Assembly: GCA_016932475.1 (NCBI GenBank)
Contig: JAFGCU010000094.1
Location: forward strand, 1-62,507
Reading direction: 5' to 3'
DNA: 62,507 nucleotides
Origin: Anaerolineales bacterium
Lineage (GTDB): Bacteria; Chloroflexota; Anaerolineae; Anaerolineales; RBG-16-64-43
The notes below the pieces were generated by a model. That model worked only from the letters and a program-made list of their open reading frames with translations. It made no database searches and had not been told where the DNA came from. The position numbers were made by a program, and so were the translations under genes. Below are positions 43,093 to 51,367 of the stretch, one piece after another; within the stretch, counting starts at the first letter, position 1; each line of letters starts with the position of its first letter.

Positions 43093-45437
43093 ACGGGGCT
43101 GCCCTCCGGTGGTCCGGCCGAACACATCTTCCTGGAACCGCCGATCCATTTACAAAGACCGGCCGCGAGGATGATCGACAGCGCCAATCCGGTCAACAAG
43201 GCGCCCGCCTGGAAATCGAGCGGCTGGTAGAGGTATTCGACCGAATGTTTTCCCGCCGGCACGCGCACCGCCCGGAAAACATAATCCGCCTGCAGGACGG
43301 GCACACGCTCCCCGTCGAGGAACGCACTCCATCCCCGGTCGTTCATATCCGCCAGGACCAGGTACCCGTCGGCGGGGAATTCGACCACGATCCGGACGGC
43401 GTTCGGGTCACCGCCGGCGGATGCCGATACCACCGGAGCGGAAGGACAATCACCCCCCTCCGTCCCTCCTCCCAGTTCGAGGATCACCGTCCGGGCGGGA
43501 TCGAATCGCGGATCCATCACCGCCTGCCAGGCGTCCTCCGGGCTGATCATCCACTCCGCCCGGCACACCCCCCAAACCCGCGCCGAACCGCCCGGCAGAT
43601 GGCGCAGCGCCGGATCGCCGGCGCCCTCCGGCCATTCCCACACGGCGCCGACGTTCATCATCCGGAGGATCGTATCCCGCTGCGCGGTGGGGAGGGTCTC
43701 CAGCCCTTCCATCAGCACGGCGTACCGTGCCGGGACGAAAGAATCGAAATTATTCGCCGAGGGGATGCCGTCGAGCACGCCGACATTCGGAAGTTCCCAG
43801 CGCCGGATGTCCATCCAATCCGAAAGCCCCTGAAACGTCCGGAACACGAACGCCCGGTCGTACATCAACCGGTAGCGGATATCCTCGGGCATGTAAATGC
43901 GCCGCCCGTCCAGCCCGGCCGCAAGCTCCGCGGCCTCCGGATTTTCCGCGCGGTAAAGATCCGGCGTCGTGGCGGGGACCAGGCCCCGCGCGGCAAACGC
44001 AAGATCGAGCGCGACCAGTACCGCGGCCGCGGCCGGGAAAAGCCGGGCGGCAAGCGGCCGGCGCGGCGCGGCGTATTTAAGAAAACCCAGGCCGGCGATG
44101 AGCATGCCGATCACCCCGGCGGCCGCAATCGAACTTGAAAACGAAGGATAGATGGATGGGATGAACCCGGCGCCGATCCCGGCCAGCAGCACGCCCGCCG
44201 CCGCGACTCCCAACCGCGTCGGCCCGGCCGGCGAATCCGCGGCCGCATGCATCCACTCTTCGGCGCCGGCCGCGGCCAGCAGGCACAGGGCAAAGACGAA
44301 CCCGATCATGATCCGCGCCGGCGCCTGGAAAAAATCGAAGGTCGGCGCGCGTTCGAAGAGAAACGGGAAAACCGGCGTGTTGGTCCCCAGGGCGAGGATC
44401 AGGCTCAGCGGTAAAAGGATCAGCAGGTACCCGTGCGGGAACCCCGCCGCGCCCTTGCGGCGCAAGCCGCGCACGGCCGCCGCCGCGGCCAGCCCAAGTG
44501 GCAGCAGGCCGATGTAGATCGCATCTTCCCAATAATTGGCGTAGCCCCAATAATCCCCGCGGGCGGGATTTCCGAAAAAGTCTGGCGCGGCCAGCGTGAG
44601 TAAATGCCACGGCCAGAAGGAATACGCCAACGCCGCCGCCGGATCCACCCCGGCCGAGCGCTGCGAGTGCAGCCAGTAGGCGACAGTCGGGACGAATTGC
44701 GCCGCCCCGAGGAACGCGGCGAACAGGCTTGCGCCGAGCAGCCGCGCTCCCGAAAACGCGGCTTGCCTCCAAAATGGACGCGCGCCGAATGCGCGCACCG
44801 CCATCCACCCGGCGAGGATCAGCCAGGTATACCAGGCGGTCTGCCAGTGCCCGGCCAGCCATTGCAAGCAGAGCGCCAACGCAAGCGGCGCGGAGAAGAG
44901 GCCGCGCTTCTGCCGGCCGGCGTTTTCCCCGGCCAGGATGATCCACGGCAGCCAGGCGACCGACGCATTAATGGTGAGGAACCAGGCGCGCGCCACCAGG
45001 TACCCCGAAAGCATGAACGCCAGTCCGCCCACGGCCTGCCCCAGCCGGCCGATCCCGAGGCTGCGGACGAGCTTGGCCATCCCGATCCCGGCCCACAGCA
45101 GGTGCGCCACCATCAGCAGGCCCTGGCCGTATTCGACCGGGACGGCGATCAGAACCCAATTCGGCGGGTAAAGCAGCGCGGATTGCGCATTGGCCAGAAG
45201 CGGCGCCCCCATCCCCAGCATCGGATTCCAAAGCGGCAAATATCCGTCGAGGACCGATTGTTTGGCGAGCTCGTGCCAGGGAAAAAATTGAAGCAGGGGA
45301 AGCCCCCAGAAGATTGTTTGCATGCCCGCGAGGACCGGCGCGAAGAGCAGGAGCAGCGCACCGGTCAGGACGGCATATACCGGATCGATTCCCCAAAGCA
45401 GCTTTTTAATGCGGAAAAGGAGACTGCCCTCGGCCAT
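43089..45437 (-). CDS. YfhO-family large polytopic membrane protein
   Basis: This 782-residue protein has about twelve membrane helices, a large extracytoplasmic region (about 480-750), and a final helix. It fits the YfhO family (Bacillus YfhO helps glycosylate lipoteichoic acid), with FFPWHELAKQSVLDGYLPLWNPMLGMGAPLLAN (in part LPLWNPMLGMGAPL) near the start and a C-terminal beta domain with AGKHSVEYLYQPL. It is probably a GT-C-like glycosyltransferase or part of cell-envelope sugar transfer; the substrate is unknown. ATG at 45437 is preferred to a TTG at 45473. It is coupled to the M50 protease gene by ATGA. Confidence 0.85.
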   Translation of the reverse strand: MAEGSLLFRIKKLLWGIDPVYAVLTGALLLLFAPVLAGMQTIFWGLPLLQFFPWHELAKQSVLDGYLPLWNPMLGMGAPLLANAQSALLYPPNWVLIAVPVEYGQGLLMVAHLLWAGIGMAKLVRSLGIGRLGQAVGGLAFMLSGYLVARAWFLTINASVAWLPWIILAGENAGRQKRGLFSAPLALALCLQWLAGHWQTAWYTWLILAGWMAVRAFGARPFWRQAAFSGARLLGASLFAAFLGAAQFVPTVAYWLHSQRSAGVDPAAALAYSFWPWHLLTLAAPDFFGNPARGDYWGYANYWEDAIYIGLLPLGLAAAAAVRGLRRKGAAGFPHGYLLILLPLSLILALGTNTPVFPFLFERAPTFDFFQAPARIMIGFVFALCLLAAAGAEEWMHAAADSPAGPTRLGVAAAGVLLAGIGAGFIPSIYPSFSSSIAAAGVIGMLIAGLGFLKYAAPRRPLAARLFPAAAAVLVALDLAFAARGLVPATTPDLYRAENPEAAELAAGLDGRRIYMPEDIRYRLMYDRAFVFRTFQGLSDWMDIRRWELPNVGVLDGIPSANNFDSFVPARYAVLMEGLETLPTAQRDTILRMMNVGAVWEWPEGAGDPALRHLPGGSARVWGVCRAEWMISPEDAWQAVMDPRFDPARTVILELGGGTEGGDCPSAPVVSASAGGDPNAVRIVVEFPADGYLVLADMNDRGWSAFLDGERVPVLQADYVFRAVRVPAGKHSVEYLYQPLDFQAGALLTGLALSIILAAGLCKWIGGSRKMCSAGPPEGSPV

Positions 45438-45517
45438 GGGGCCGTGTATACACTGTTTCCATCGGGCAGGCAAGTGGCTGGGCGGTTAGTACTTGACCGG
45501 ACTCTCCGTAGGGGCTG

Positions 45518-45523
45518 TATAAT
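45518..45523 (+). promoter_or_regulatory. -10 box upstream of the beta-propeller lipoprotein gene
   Basis: TATAATCCCG, with TTGACC at 45493-45498 as a possible -35 at a long 19-bp spacing. The ATG is at 45603. Confidence 0.5.
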
Positions 45524-45602
45524 CCCGATAATCCCTCACGCGGCGTGAGGCACCGTCTCCCCGTTGGGGATGCCGTACCAGCGATTAAAAATGGAGGATC
45601 CC

Positions 45603-46751
45603 ATGTCCAGTCAATTCACCGCAGGCTGCTTCTGCCTGGCATTGGCTGCCGCGCTTTCCGCCTGCGGCCCCACGGCGACTCCAGGCTTGGAAAAAACCTC
45701 CGTCATCGAATCCCTTTCCAGTCCGACGAATACACCCGCCGAAACGGCCGCCGTAACCGATGTGGTCGGCCCGGCGGTCTCCCCGACCCCCGCGGTCGCG
45801 GATCCGCTTCCGGGGCTGGTGTACACCGCGCCGGTTCCGGACAAAGGGATGGCCGGGCCGTTCCTGGTCGAAGCGAACGGCGAGAGCACCCAACTCAGCG
45901 ACAAAACGGCGCCCGCGCTTTCCTCCGACCGCAGCCGGTTGCTGTATTTGAATAACGATGATATCTGGATTCTGGATCTCCAAACCGGCAAGACGCGCAA
46001 CCTCACCAAGACCAACGACCGCCTGGAACGGTACTACCAGTGGTGGCCTTCGCATCCCGACCTGATCGTTTTTCATTATCAGCCGGCCGACGATCCCGGA
46101 CCCGATGCGGGATATTTGGCGTCGATCAAGCCCGACGGGACCAATTACCTTCTCCTGGACGAGGAAGCCCGTTCCTTCTCGCCGGCGGCGCTTTCCCCAG
46201 ACGGTCAATCGATCGCATACGACCGCGCGGGCCAGCCGTGGGTGTATCACTTCGCGGCGGGCAAGATGCCGATCTTCCCGAAATCCTTCACCGGTTTCCA
46301 TCTCGCCGTCAATCCAGCCTGGTCGCCCGACAGCCGGCGGATCGCCTGGCAGCTGTTCGGCATGCCAACGGAGCAAGACAGCGGAAGCGCGGTAGGCATC
46401 CTGGACCTCGATGCGTTGACGGTCACCGAACGCCACAAATATTCGATCCTCGGCGGCAGCGGCATCGGTCCGGATCATCTGGCGTGGAGCCCGGACGGAA
46501 AATGGCTGGCGATTGCGAACCAGGCTGAATTCGCCGAAGACGGCAAGATCTCCCTATGGGTGATCCAACCCGACGGAAGCGAAGAACATCACCTTGGTTC
46601 CGGCGATCTGCCGATCTGGAATCCCGACGGCACAATCCTGCTCTACACGAGCGCCGCGGGGACGTTTGCGGTGAAAGCCGGCGAGTGGGTGCCGCGCCGT
46701 ATCCTGCTGCCGGAGGGCGCGCAGGTGATCGATTGGGTGGAACTCGAATAA
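45603..46751 (+). CDS. Lipoprotein with TolB-like (PD40/WD40) beta-propeller
   Basis: This is a 382-residue exported protein. The ATG at 45603 follows GGAGGATCCC; the signal peptide ends in lipobox LSAC. After a Thr/Pro-rich linker (about 25-65) the body has repeated PD40-type blades: ALSSDRSRLLYLNNDDIWIL, ALSPDGQSIAYDRAG, AWSPDSRRIAWQ, AWSPDGKWLAIAN. It should fold as a surface-anchored propeller for protein or ligand binding. No partner is evident; the next gene, an NMT1-type binding protein, lies 160 bp downstream. Confidence 0.85.
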   Translation: MSSQFTAGCFCLALAAALSACGPTATPGLEKTSVIESLSSPTNTPAETAAVTDVVGPAVSPTPAVADPLPGLVYTAPVPDKGMAGPFLVEANGESTQLSDKTAPALSSDRSRLLYLNNDDIWILDLQTGKTRNLTKTNDRLERYYQWWPSHPDLIVFHYQPADDPGPDAGYLASIKPDGTNYLLLDEEARSFSPAALSPDGQSIAYDRAGQPWVYHFAAGKMPIFPKSFTGFHLAVNPAWSPDSRRIAWQLFGMPTEQDSGSAVGILDLDALTVTERHKYSILGGSGIGPDHLAWSPDGKWLAIANQAEFAEDGKISLWVIQPDGSEEHHLGSGDLPIWNPDGTILLYTSAAGTFAVKAGEWVPRRILLPEGAQVIDWVELE

Positions 46752-46911
46752 TCCACCGGCCCGGGATCTTTTTCCGGCTCCCGCCCGTCGCGGAATGCGG
46801 CGGGGAAAATCCACACGCCGCCTTGTCCCGGCGCATTCATAGACACTAATAGATCCGGACTTGCGACGGCCCCCTGCCTCGCGGTAAAAAAACTTCCACG
46901 GGGAGAGAATC

Positions 46912-47952
46912 ATGAAAATCCGGAAATCTTCAGCCTTCTGTCTGATTGGAATGGCGTTCCTGCTGGCGGGGTGTCAATCCTCCGCGGACTCTCCATCCGG
47001 CAAACGGATCATGCGGGTCGGATATTTTCCGAACATCACCCATTCCCAGGCGCTGATCGGGATGGCGCGCGGGGATTTTCAGGCCGCGCTGGGAACCGAG
47101 GTCGAGATCCAGGCGACCCAGTTCAACGCCGGCCCCTCCGCCATCGAAGCCATCTTCGCCGGGCAGATCGACCTGACCTACATCGGCCCCAATCCCGCCA
47201 TCAACGGGTTTATCAAATCCGGAGGGAAGGCGCTGCGGATCGTATGCGGCGCGACCAGCGGCGGCGCGGCCCTCATCGTCCGTCCCGCGGCAATGATCCG
47301 ATCCGCCGCCGACCTGGCGGGCCGGAAGATCGCCTCCCCGCAGCTTGGCAACACCCAGGATGTCGCACTGCGCCGGTATATCCTGGATAATGGATTGAAG
47401 ACCCTCGAACAGGGCGGAACCGTGGAAGTCGTGCCGACCGATAATCCGCTGATCCTGGATATGTTCCGCCTCGGAACGATCGACGGCGCCTGGGTGCCCG
47501 AACCGTGGGCCAGCCGGCTGGTGGTGGAAGGCGGCGGCGAGGTGTTCCTGGATGAGCGCGACCTGTGGACGGATACGAACGGCGAGTTCGTCACCGCCCA
47601 CATCATCGTCAGCGCGAAATTCCTCGCCCAGCACCCGGACCTGGTCAAGGCCTGGATCCGCGCGCACGTCGAGGTCACCCAATGGGAATTGGATAATCCC
47701 GTCGAAGCCCGGGCGCTCCTCAACCTGGAAATTGAAAAGCTGACCGGTAAAAAACTTGCCGCGGAAGTGCTCTCCATGGCGTGGGGACGGATGACGGTAT
47801 CGTGGGATCCCATATCCGCATCCTTGTTCACCTCCGCCCAATCCGCCTTCGAGGCGGGATTCCTCAAGGAAGAACCGGTCCTGGACGGGATATACGATTT
47901 GACGTTATTGAATGAGGTGCTTCAGGAGAAGAGCCTGCCGGCGGTGGAGTAA
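46912..47952 (+). CDS. NMT1/SsuA-type ABC solute-binding lipoprotein, orphan
   Basis: This is a 346-residue exported protein with lipobox LLAGC near residue 20. The mature part matches the nitrate/sulfonate/bicarbonate-binding family: RVGYFPNITHSQALIGMARG, FNAGPSAIEAIFAGQIDLTYIGPNPAINGF, and a second lobe with LGTIDGAWVPEPWASRLV. Related proteins bind taurine, aliphatic sulfonates, phosphonates or pyrimidine precursors; the ligand here is undetermined. No permease or ATPase gene is near, so it must share a transporter elsewhere. Confidence 0.88.
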   Translation: MKIRKSSAFCLIGMAFLLAGCQSSADSPSGKRIMRVGYFPNITHSQALIGMARGDFQAALGTEVEIQATQFNAGPSAIEAIFAGQIDLTYIGPNPAINGFIKSGGKALRIVCGATSGGAALIVRPAAMIRSAADLAGRKIASPQLGNTQDVALRRYILDNGLKTLEQGGTVEVVPTDNPLILDMFRLGTIDGAWVPEPWASRLVVEGGGEVFLDERDLWTDTNGEFVTAHIIVSAKFLAQHPDLVKAWIRAHVEVTQWELDNPVEARALLNLEIEKLTGKKLAAEVLSMAWGRMTVSWDPISASLFTSAQSAFEAGFLKEEPVLDGIYDLTLLNEVLQEKSLPAVE

Positions 47953-47965
47953 CGGAAACTGGCGA

Positions 47966-48064
47966 CAGGATTGACAAGATTTGGAACAGGATTTACGTTT
48001 CTGATACTTCTTTTGTAAAAACATCATGTAAATCCTGATAAAAATCCTGTCAATCCTGTCTATT
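47966..48064. repeat. Class B inverted repeat
   Basis: GACAGGATTGACAAG and ACAGGATTTACG on the left are mirrored by TAAATCCTGATAAAAATCCTG and TCAATCCTGTC on the right (each in part), around a centre of about 40 bases. It lies between converging genes and can fold into a large hairpin. Confidence 0.8.
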
Positions 48065-48081
48065 ATCTTTTTACCGGCTGC

Positions 48082-49065
48082 TTACCAATAATCATGAACG
48101 GACGGCTTGATTTTTTCATCGTACAGGGATTGGATTTTTTCCATCACCTCCGGCGGCAGAGGCGGCAGGTCGGCCGCGGCGGCGTTTTCCTCTACCTGCG
48201 CCGGACGCTTCCCGCCGGGAATCGCGCACGTGACCGCCGGAAACATCAGGATCCAGCGCAAGGCCATCTGCGACAGCATCATCCCTTCCGGAACGAGCGG
48301 CCGCAGCCGGTCGACCGCCTCCAACCCCAGCGCGAAATCCACGCCCGAAAATGTCTCCCCCCGGTCGAAGGCTTCACCCTTCCGGTTGAAAGCGCGGTGA
48401 TCCTCCGATTCGAAGGTGCTCTCGGCCGAGAATTTTCCGGTGAGCATTCCGGAGGAAAGCGGCACCCGGGCGAGAATCCCGACCTTGCGTTTTGCCGCCT
48501 GCTCGAAGAAAAGATCCGCCGGACGCTGGCGGAAGATGTTGAAAATGATCTGGATCGTCTTGACGTTCGGGAATTCGATCGCCTTGAGCGCTTCTTCGAC
48601 TTTCTCTACGCTCACTCCGTAATGGCGGATCTTGCCGAGGCGGGTCAGATCGTCCAGGATGCCGAACACCTCCGGCCGGTAATAGACCTCCGTCGGCGGG
48701 CAGTGCAGTTGCAGCAGGTCGATCGTATCCACCGCGAGGTTCTTCAAACTGCGGTCGACGTAGGCGGTGAGGTTTTTCCGGTTGTATCCGGCCGCGGTGT
48801 GCGGATCCAGCCGGCGGCCGGCCTTGGTGGCCACATGAAACTCCTCGCGCCTCTCGCGGCGCAGCCGGGCGAGCAGCTTCTCGCTGTGCCCGTCGCCGTA
48901 CACGTCGGCGGTGTCGAAGAAATTGACGCCCAGGTCCAGCGCGCGGTGCAGCGCGGCGAGTGAATCCGAATCCTGCACCGCTCCCCACGTGCCTCCGATC
49001 GCCCAAGCGCCGAAACTGATGGTGGAAACGTTCCAGCCCGTTCGTCCCAGTTCGCGGTATTGCAT
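48082..49065 (-). CDS. Aldo/keto reductase, second type
   Basis: This is a 327-residue NAD(P)H-dependent reductase of the AKR superfamily. NFFDTADVYGDGHSEKL holds Asp and Tyr, HVATKAGRRL the Lys, and LQLHCPP the His position. YGVSVEKVEEALKAIE, VPLSSGMLTGKFS and the C-terminal VTCAIPGGKRPAQVEEN shape the cofactor site. AAGGAG precedes the ATG at 49065; a start at 49107 adds 14 unlikely residues. It is clearly distinct from the AKR at 5144. Sugar or dicarbonyl substrates are usual for this subgroup, but none is indicated. Confidence 0.92.
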   Translation of the reverse strand: MQYRELGRTGWNVSTISFGAWAIGGTWGAVQDSDSLAALHRALDLGVNFFDTADVYGDGHSEKLLARLRRERREEFHVATKAGRRLDPHTAAGYNRKNLTAYVDRSLKNLAVDTIDLLQLHCPPTEVYYRPEVFGILDDLTRLGKIRHYGVSVEKVEEALKAIEFPNVKTIQIIFNIFRQRPADLFFEQAAKRKVGILARVPLSSGMLTGKFSAESTFESEDHRAFNRKGEAFDRGETFSGVDFALGLEAVDRLRPLVPEGMMLSQMALRWILMFPAVTCAIPGGKRPAQVEENAAAADLPPLPPEVMEKIQSLYDEKIKPSVHDYW

Positions 49066-49344
49066 GGTGGTCTCCTTGGAATTCCTTGTTATTCCATTGT
49101 TCGTCATTCCCGCACGGTCTCAGCGGGGATCCAAGCGGTTGCTTGCGAGTTCATCATGGATGCCCGCCTAAACCACGCGGGCATGACAATCATTTTGTCA
49201 TCCCGGCGCGCTCCCATGTTCGTCATTCCCGCGTGCTCTTAGCGGATATCCAGAGGCAATTTTATCCGTAACCCCTGGATCCCCGATAAGAGCGCTCGGG
49301 GATGACGATCCAATGCAAGGTTCAACCGTAAAACGAAAGACCGG
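49066..49344. repeat. Class A repeat cluster
   Basis: Several arms occur in series: GTCATTCCCGCACGGTCTCAGCGGGGATCCAAG (in part), GCGGGCATGACAATC, GTCATCCCGGCGCGCTCCCATGTTCGTCATTCCCGCGTGCTCTTAGCGG (in part), and GGATCCCCGATAAGAGCGCTCGGGGATGACG (in part). They are in both orientations, forming nested inverted repeats. Confidence 0.75.
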
Positions 49345-49587
49345 TTATTTTCTTTTCAAATACCACTCGTGGATCAGCAGGACGAGCACGCTGGCAACCA
49401 AGCACACCCCGATGATCAGCCAATACAGCGGTTCCCGGAAGATCAGGAAACCGGTAATCACCCCGGCGTAGGCGCTGACAGCCCCGGCGGTGATGATGAA
49501 CGTGCCAAACACCCAGAAGCGCATGAGCTTGCGGACTTTGACTTTGGGGTCTGTCGGTTTGGATTCGGGTGCTTTTTGGTTTGTCAT
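49345..49587 (-). CDS. Small two-helix membrane protein
   Basis: This 80-residue protein has a Lys-rich cytoplasmic head, two membrane helices (about 25-48 and 54-74), and a short WYLKRK tail. AGGAGG lies six bases before the ATG, which argues it is real. I do not recognise a family. Confidence 0.6.
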   Translation of the reverse strand: MTNQKAPESKPTDPKVKVRKLMRFWVFGTFIITAGAVSAYAGVITGFLIFREPLYWLIIGVCLVASVLVLLIHEWYLKRK

Positions 49588-49792
49588 GTATCCTCCTGAG
49601 GCAGCGTGGCGGATTTGTTCTTCGGTCTAATAATTCTATACCCGGATGGGAAAAGGGCAAGCAAAGTCGCCGTTAAAAATACATCACCCTGGATCTCCGA
49701 GTAGAACACTCGGGGATCCAGGGTGTTTTTTTATTGAGCCGTGCTGGATTCCTGCTACGAATATGCGGGCATGACGGTCTTCCGGATTGCCG
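49588..49792. repeat. Class A repeat fragment and intergenic DNA
   Basis: GGATCTCCGAGTAGAACACTCGGGGATCCAGGGTG (in part) contains an internal palindrome CCGAGT/ACTCGG, followed by CTGGATTCCTGCTACG and GCGGGCATGACGG. It lies downstream of the 49793 gene. Confidence 0.6.
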
Positions 49793-51367
49793 TCATTCCA
49801 TCACCTTCCATACTTCCCATCCATCCTCGCGGTAGACGAGCTCGCACCCGGGGAAGCCCGCGCCGGGGCGGGCTTGCTCCCCGGGACCCGCCAGGATGTA
49901 CTCCGCGCCGCTTTGCGCAAGCGCGCCCAGCCGGTCGTCATCCGACCTTTTCCCGTCCATGATCGTATCCACCAGAACGAGTTTTTCCGGATTGGACAGC
50001 GTCTCGGGTCCATGGCCGATAAACGCGGTCAGCCCGGTCCAGGCCGGCAGGGCATTTCCCGTGTCGTACCCGCTGAGGACGACCGCGCCCGGTTCGGCAT
50101 TCGCATCCAGCCAAAGCAGGGCGCGGACCCCGGCCTGCGGCAGAAAGGCCGGCGCGGCGGGCTTAACCGCCGTCGTGCACGCCCAACCCCAGAACAAGGC
50201 GGCGGCCGGGAGCAGCAATCCGGTCGCGAGGATGAACGCCGGCCGCCGGATTCGATCCTCGGTTTTTCTTTCGACCAGCAGCAGCGCCAGGACGATCAGC
50301 GCCATCCAGAAACCTTCGGAGAGGCGGCGCTGGATCGAGACCGGCAGATACACAAGCACCGGAATGATGATCATCCACGCGACGGGCAGCAGCCAGCGTT
50401 CGTTTTCGCGCCGCGTCAGCCACGCCCCCGCCAGCGCCGGGAGGAGAAGAACGCTGTATGAAATTATATAATCCCAGACCGGCGGCGCCGGCAGTGTGTT
50501 CTGGGCGGCCCATTGCCGCAGCACCGGATCCAGCGAAAACGATGCTGCGGAATACAGCAACAGCGGAACCGTAAAAGCGGCGGCGACGAGCGCGCGGACC
50601 AGGGAAGCCCGCAGGGAAACCGGCGCCGGCTCGCGGCGAACACGGGTCCGGACGAACCACAATCCGAGGAACGCGGCGATCACCGCCCCGCCGACCACGA
50701 GCATGAGCGGCTGGAAAAGCCAGCCGAGCGCAAGCGCGAGCCCGATCTTAACTCCCGACCGGCCCGGTTTCTCCCCCGCGTCCGGCGAGATCATCCATGC
50801 CAGGCTAAGCAGCAGCAGCGCGCGGGCCGCGGCCAAATGCGGAAGTCCCAACAGAGACAGGAACCCGAACGCTTCGGGGGATGTGAATTCGAGCGGGTAC
50901 GCCCCTTTGGCGAGCAGGATCCAGCCGAACCCTCCCCCGAAGGCGGCCGCGACAAGCCCCCAGCGCCGGAGCGGAACACTTTCGAAGAAAGCCGCCAGGA
51001 AGCGGTAGCTCGCCATGAGCATCGCGATCCCGGCCGCGATCCGCGCCAGGTGAAAAAGCGCAACAAGCTGTTCGTGCATCGCCGCGCCGCCGGCCAGCTT
51101 TCCCAGCAGCAGGAACGGCAGGTAGAGCAGCGCGCCGTTCTGCGGTTCGGTCGTGTACGGAATGCGGAACAGCCATGCGCCGTCCGCGCCCTGGCGCATA
51201 TCGGCGATGTAGGAGTTGCCATCCTCCACGCCGAATAGGAATCCGCTGAAGCGCCACTCCCCACCCTGCGCGGAGAAGGCCGCCAGATACGGGAGCGCGA
51301 GCAGCACCGATGCGGCAGCCGCGAAGATCAGAACCCAGCGCCATTCCGAACGGGTTACGCGTCCCAT
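49793..51367 (-). CDS. Polytopic membrane protein, paralogue of the 12377 product
   Basis: This is a 524-residue protein with about eleven membrane helices, then a soluble C-terminal part (about 420-524) with ALLWLDANAEPGAVVLSG and IGHGPETLSNPEKL. The same order of landmarks as in the 12377 protein (GEWRFSGFLFG, MRQG, GGGFGW, GHG) shows they are paralogues. A GT-C-type glycosyltransferase role is possible but unproven. It overlaps the end of the YfhO-like gene by 13 bases, with GGAG inside that gene, so the pair is cotranscribed. Confidence 0.72.
   Translation of the reverse strand: MGRVTRSEWRWVLIFAAAASVLLALPYLAAFSAQGGEWRFSGFLFGVEDGNSYIADMRQGADGAWLFRIPYTTEPQNGALLYLPFLLLGKLAGGAAMHEQLVALFHLARIAAGIAMLMASYRFLAAFFESVPLRRWGLVAAAFGGGFGWILLAKGAYPLEFTSPEAFGFLSLLGLPHLAAARALLLLSLAWMISPDAGEKPGRSGVKIGLALALGWLFQPLMLVVGGAVIAAFLGLWFVRTRVRREPAPVSLRASLVRALVAAAFTVPLLLYSAASFSLDPVLRQWAAQNTLPAPPVWDYIISYSVLLLPALAGAWLTRRENERWLLPVAWMIIIPVLVYLPVSIQRRLSEGFWMALIVLALLLVERKTEDRIRRPAFILATGLLLPAAALFWGWACTTAVKPAAPAFLPQAGVRALLWLDANAEPGAVVLSGYDTGNALPAWTGLTAFIGHGPETLSNPEKLVLVDTIMDGKRSDDDRLGALAQSGAEYILAGPGEQARPGAGFPGCELVYREDGWEVWKVME

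Noticed and set aside
49066-49344. Possible CRISPR array
   Set aside because: The repeated arms are irregular, in both orientations and unevenly spaced; there is no constant spacer length and no cas gene.
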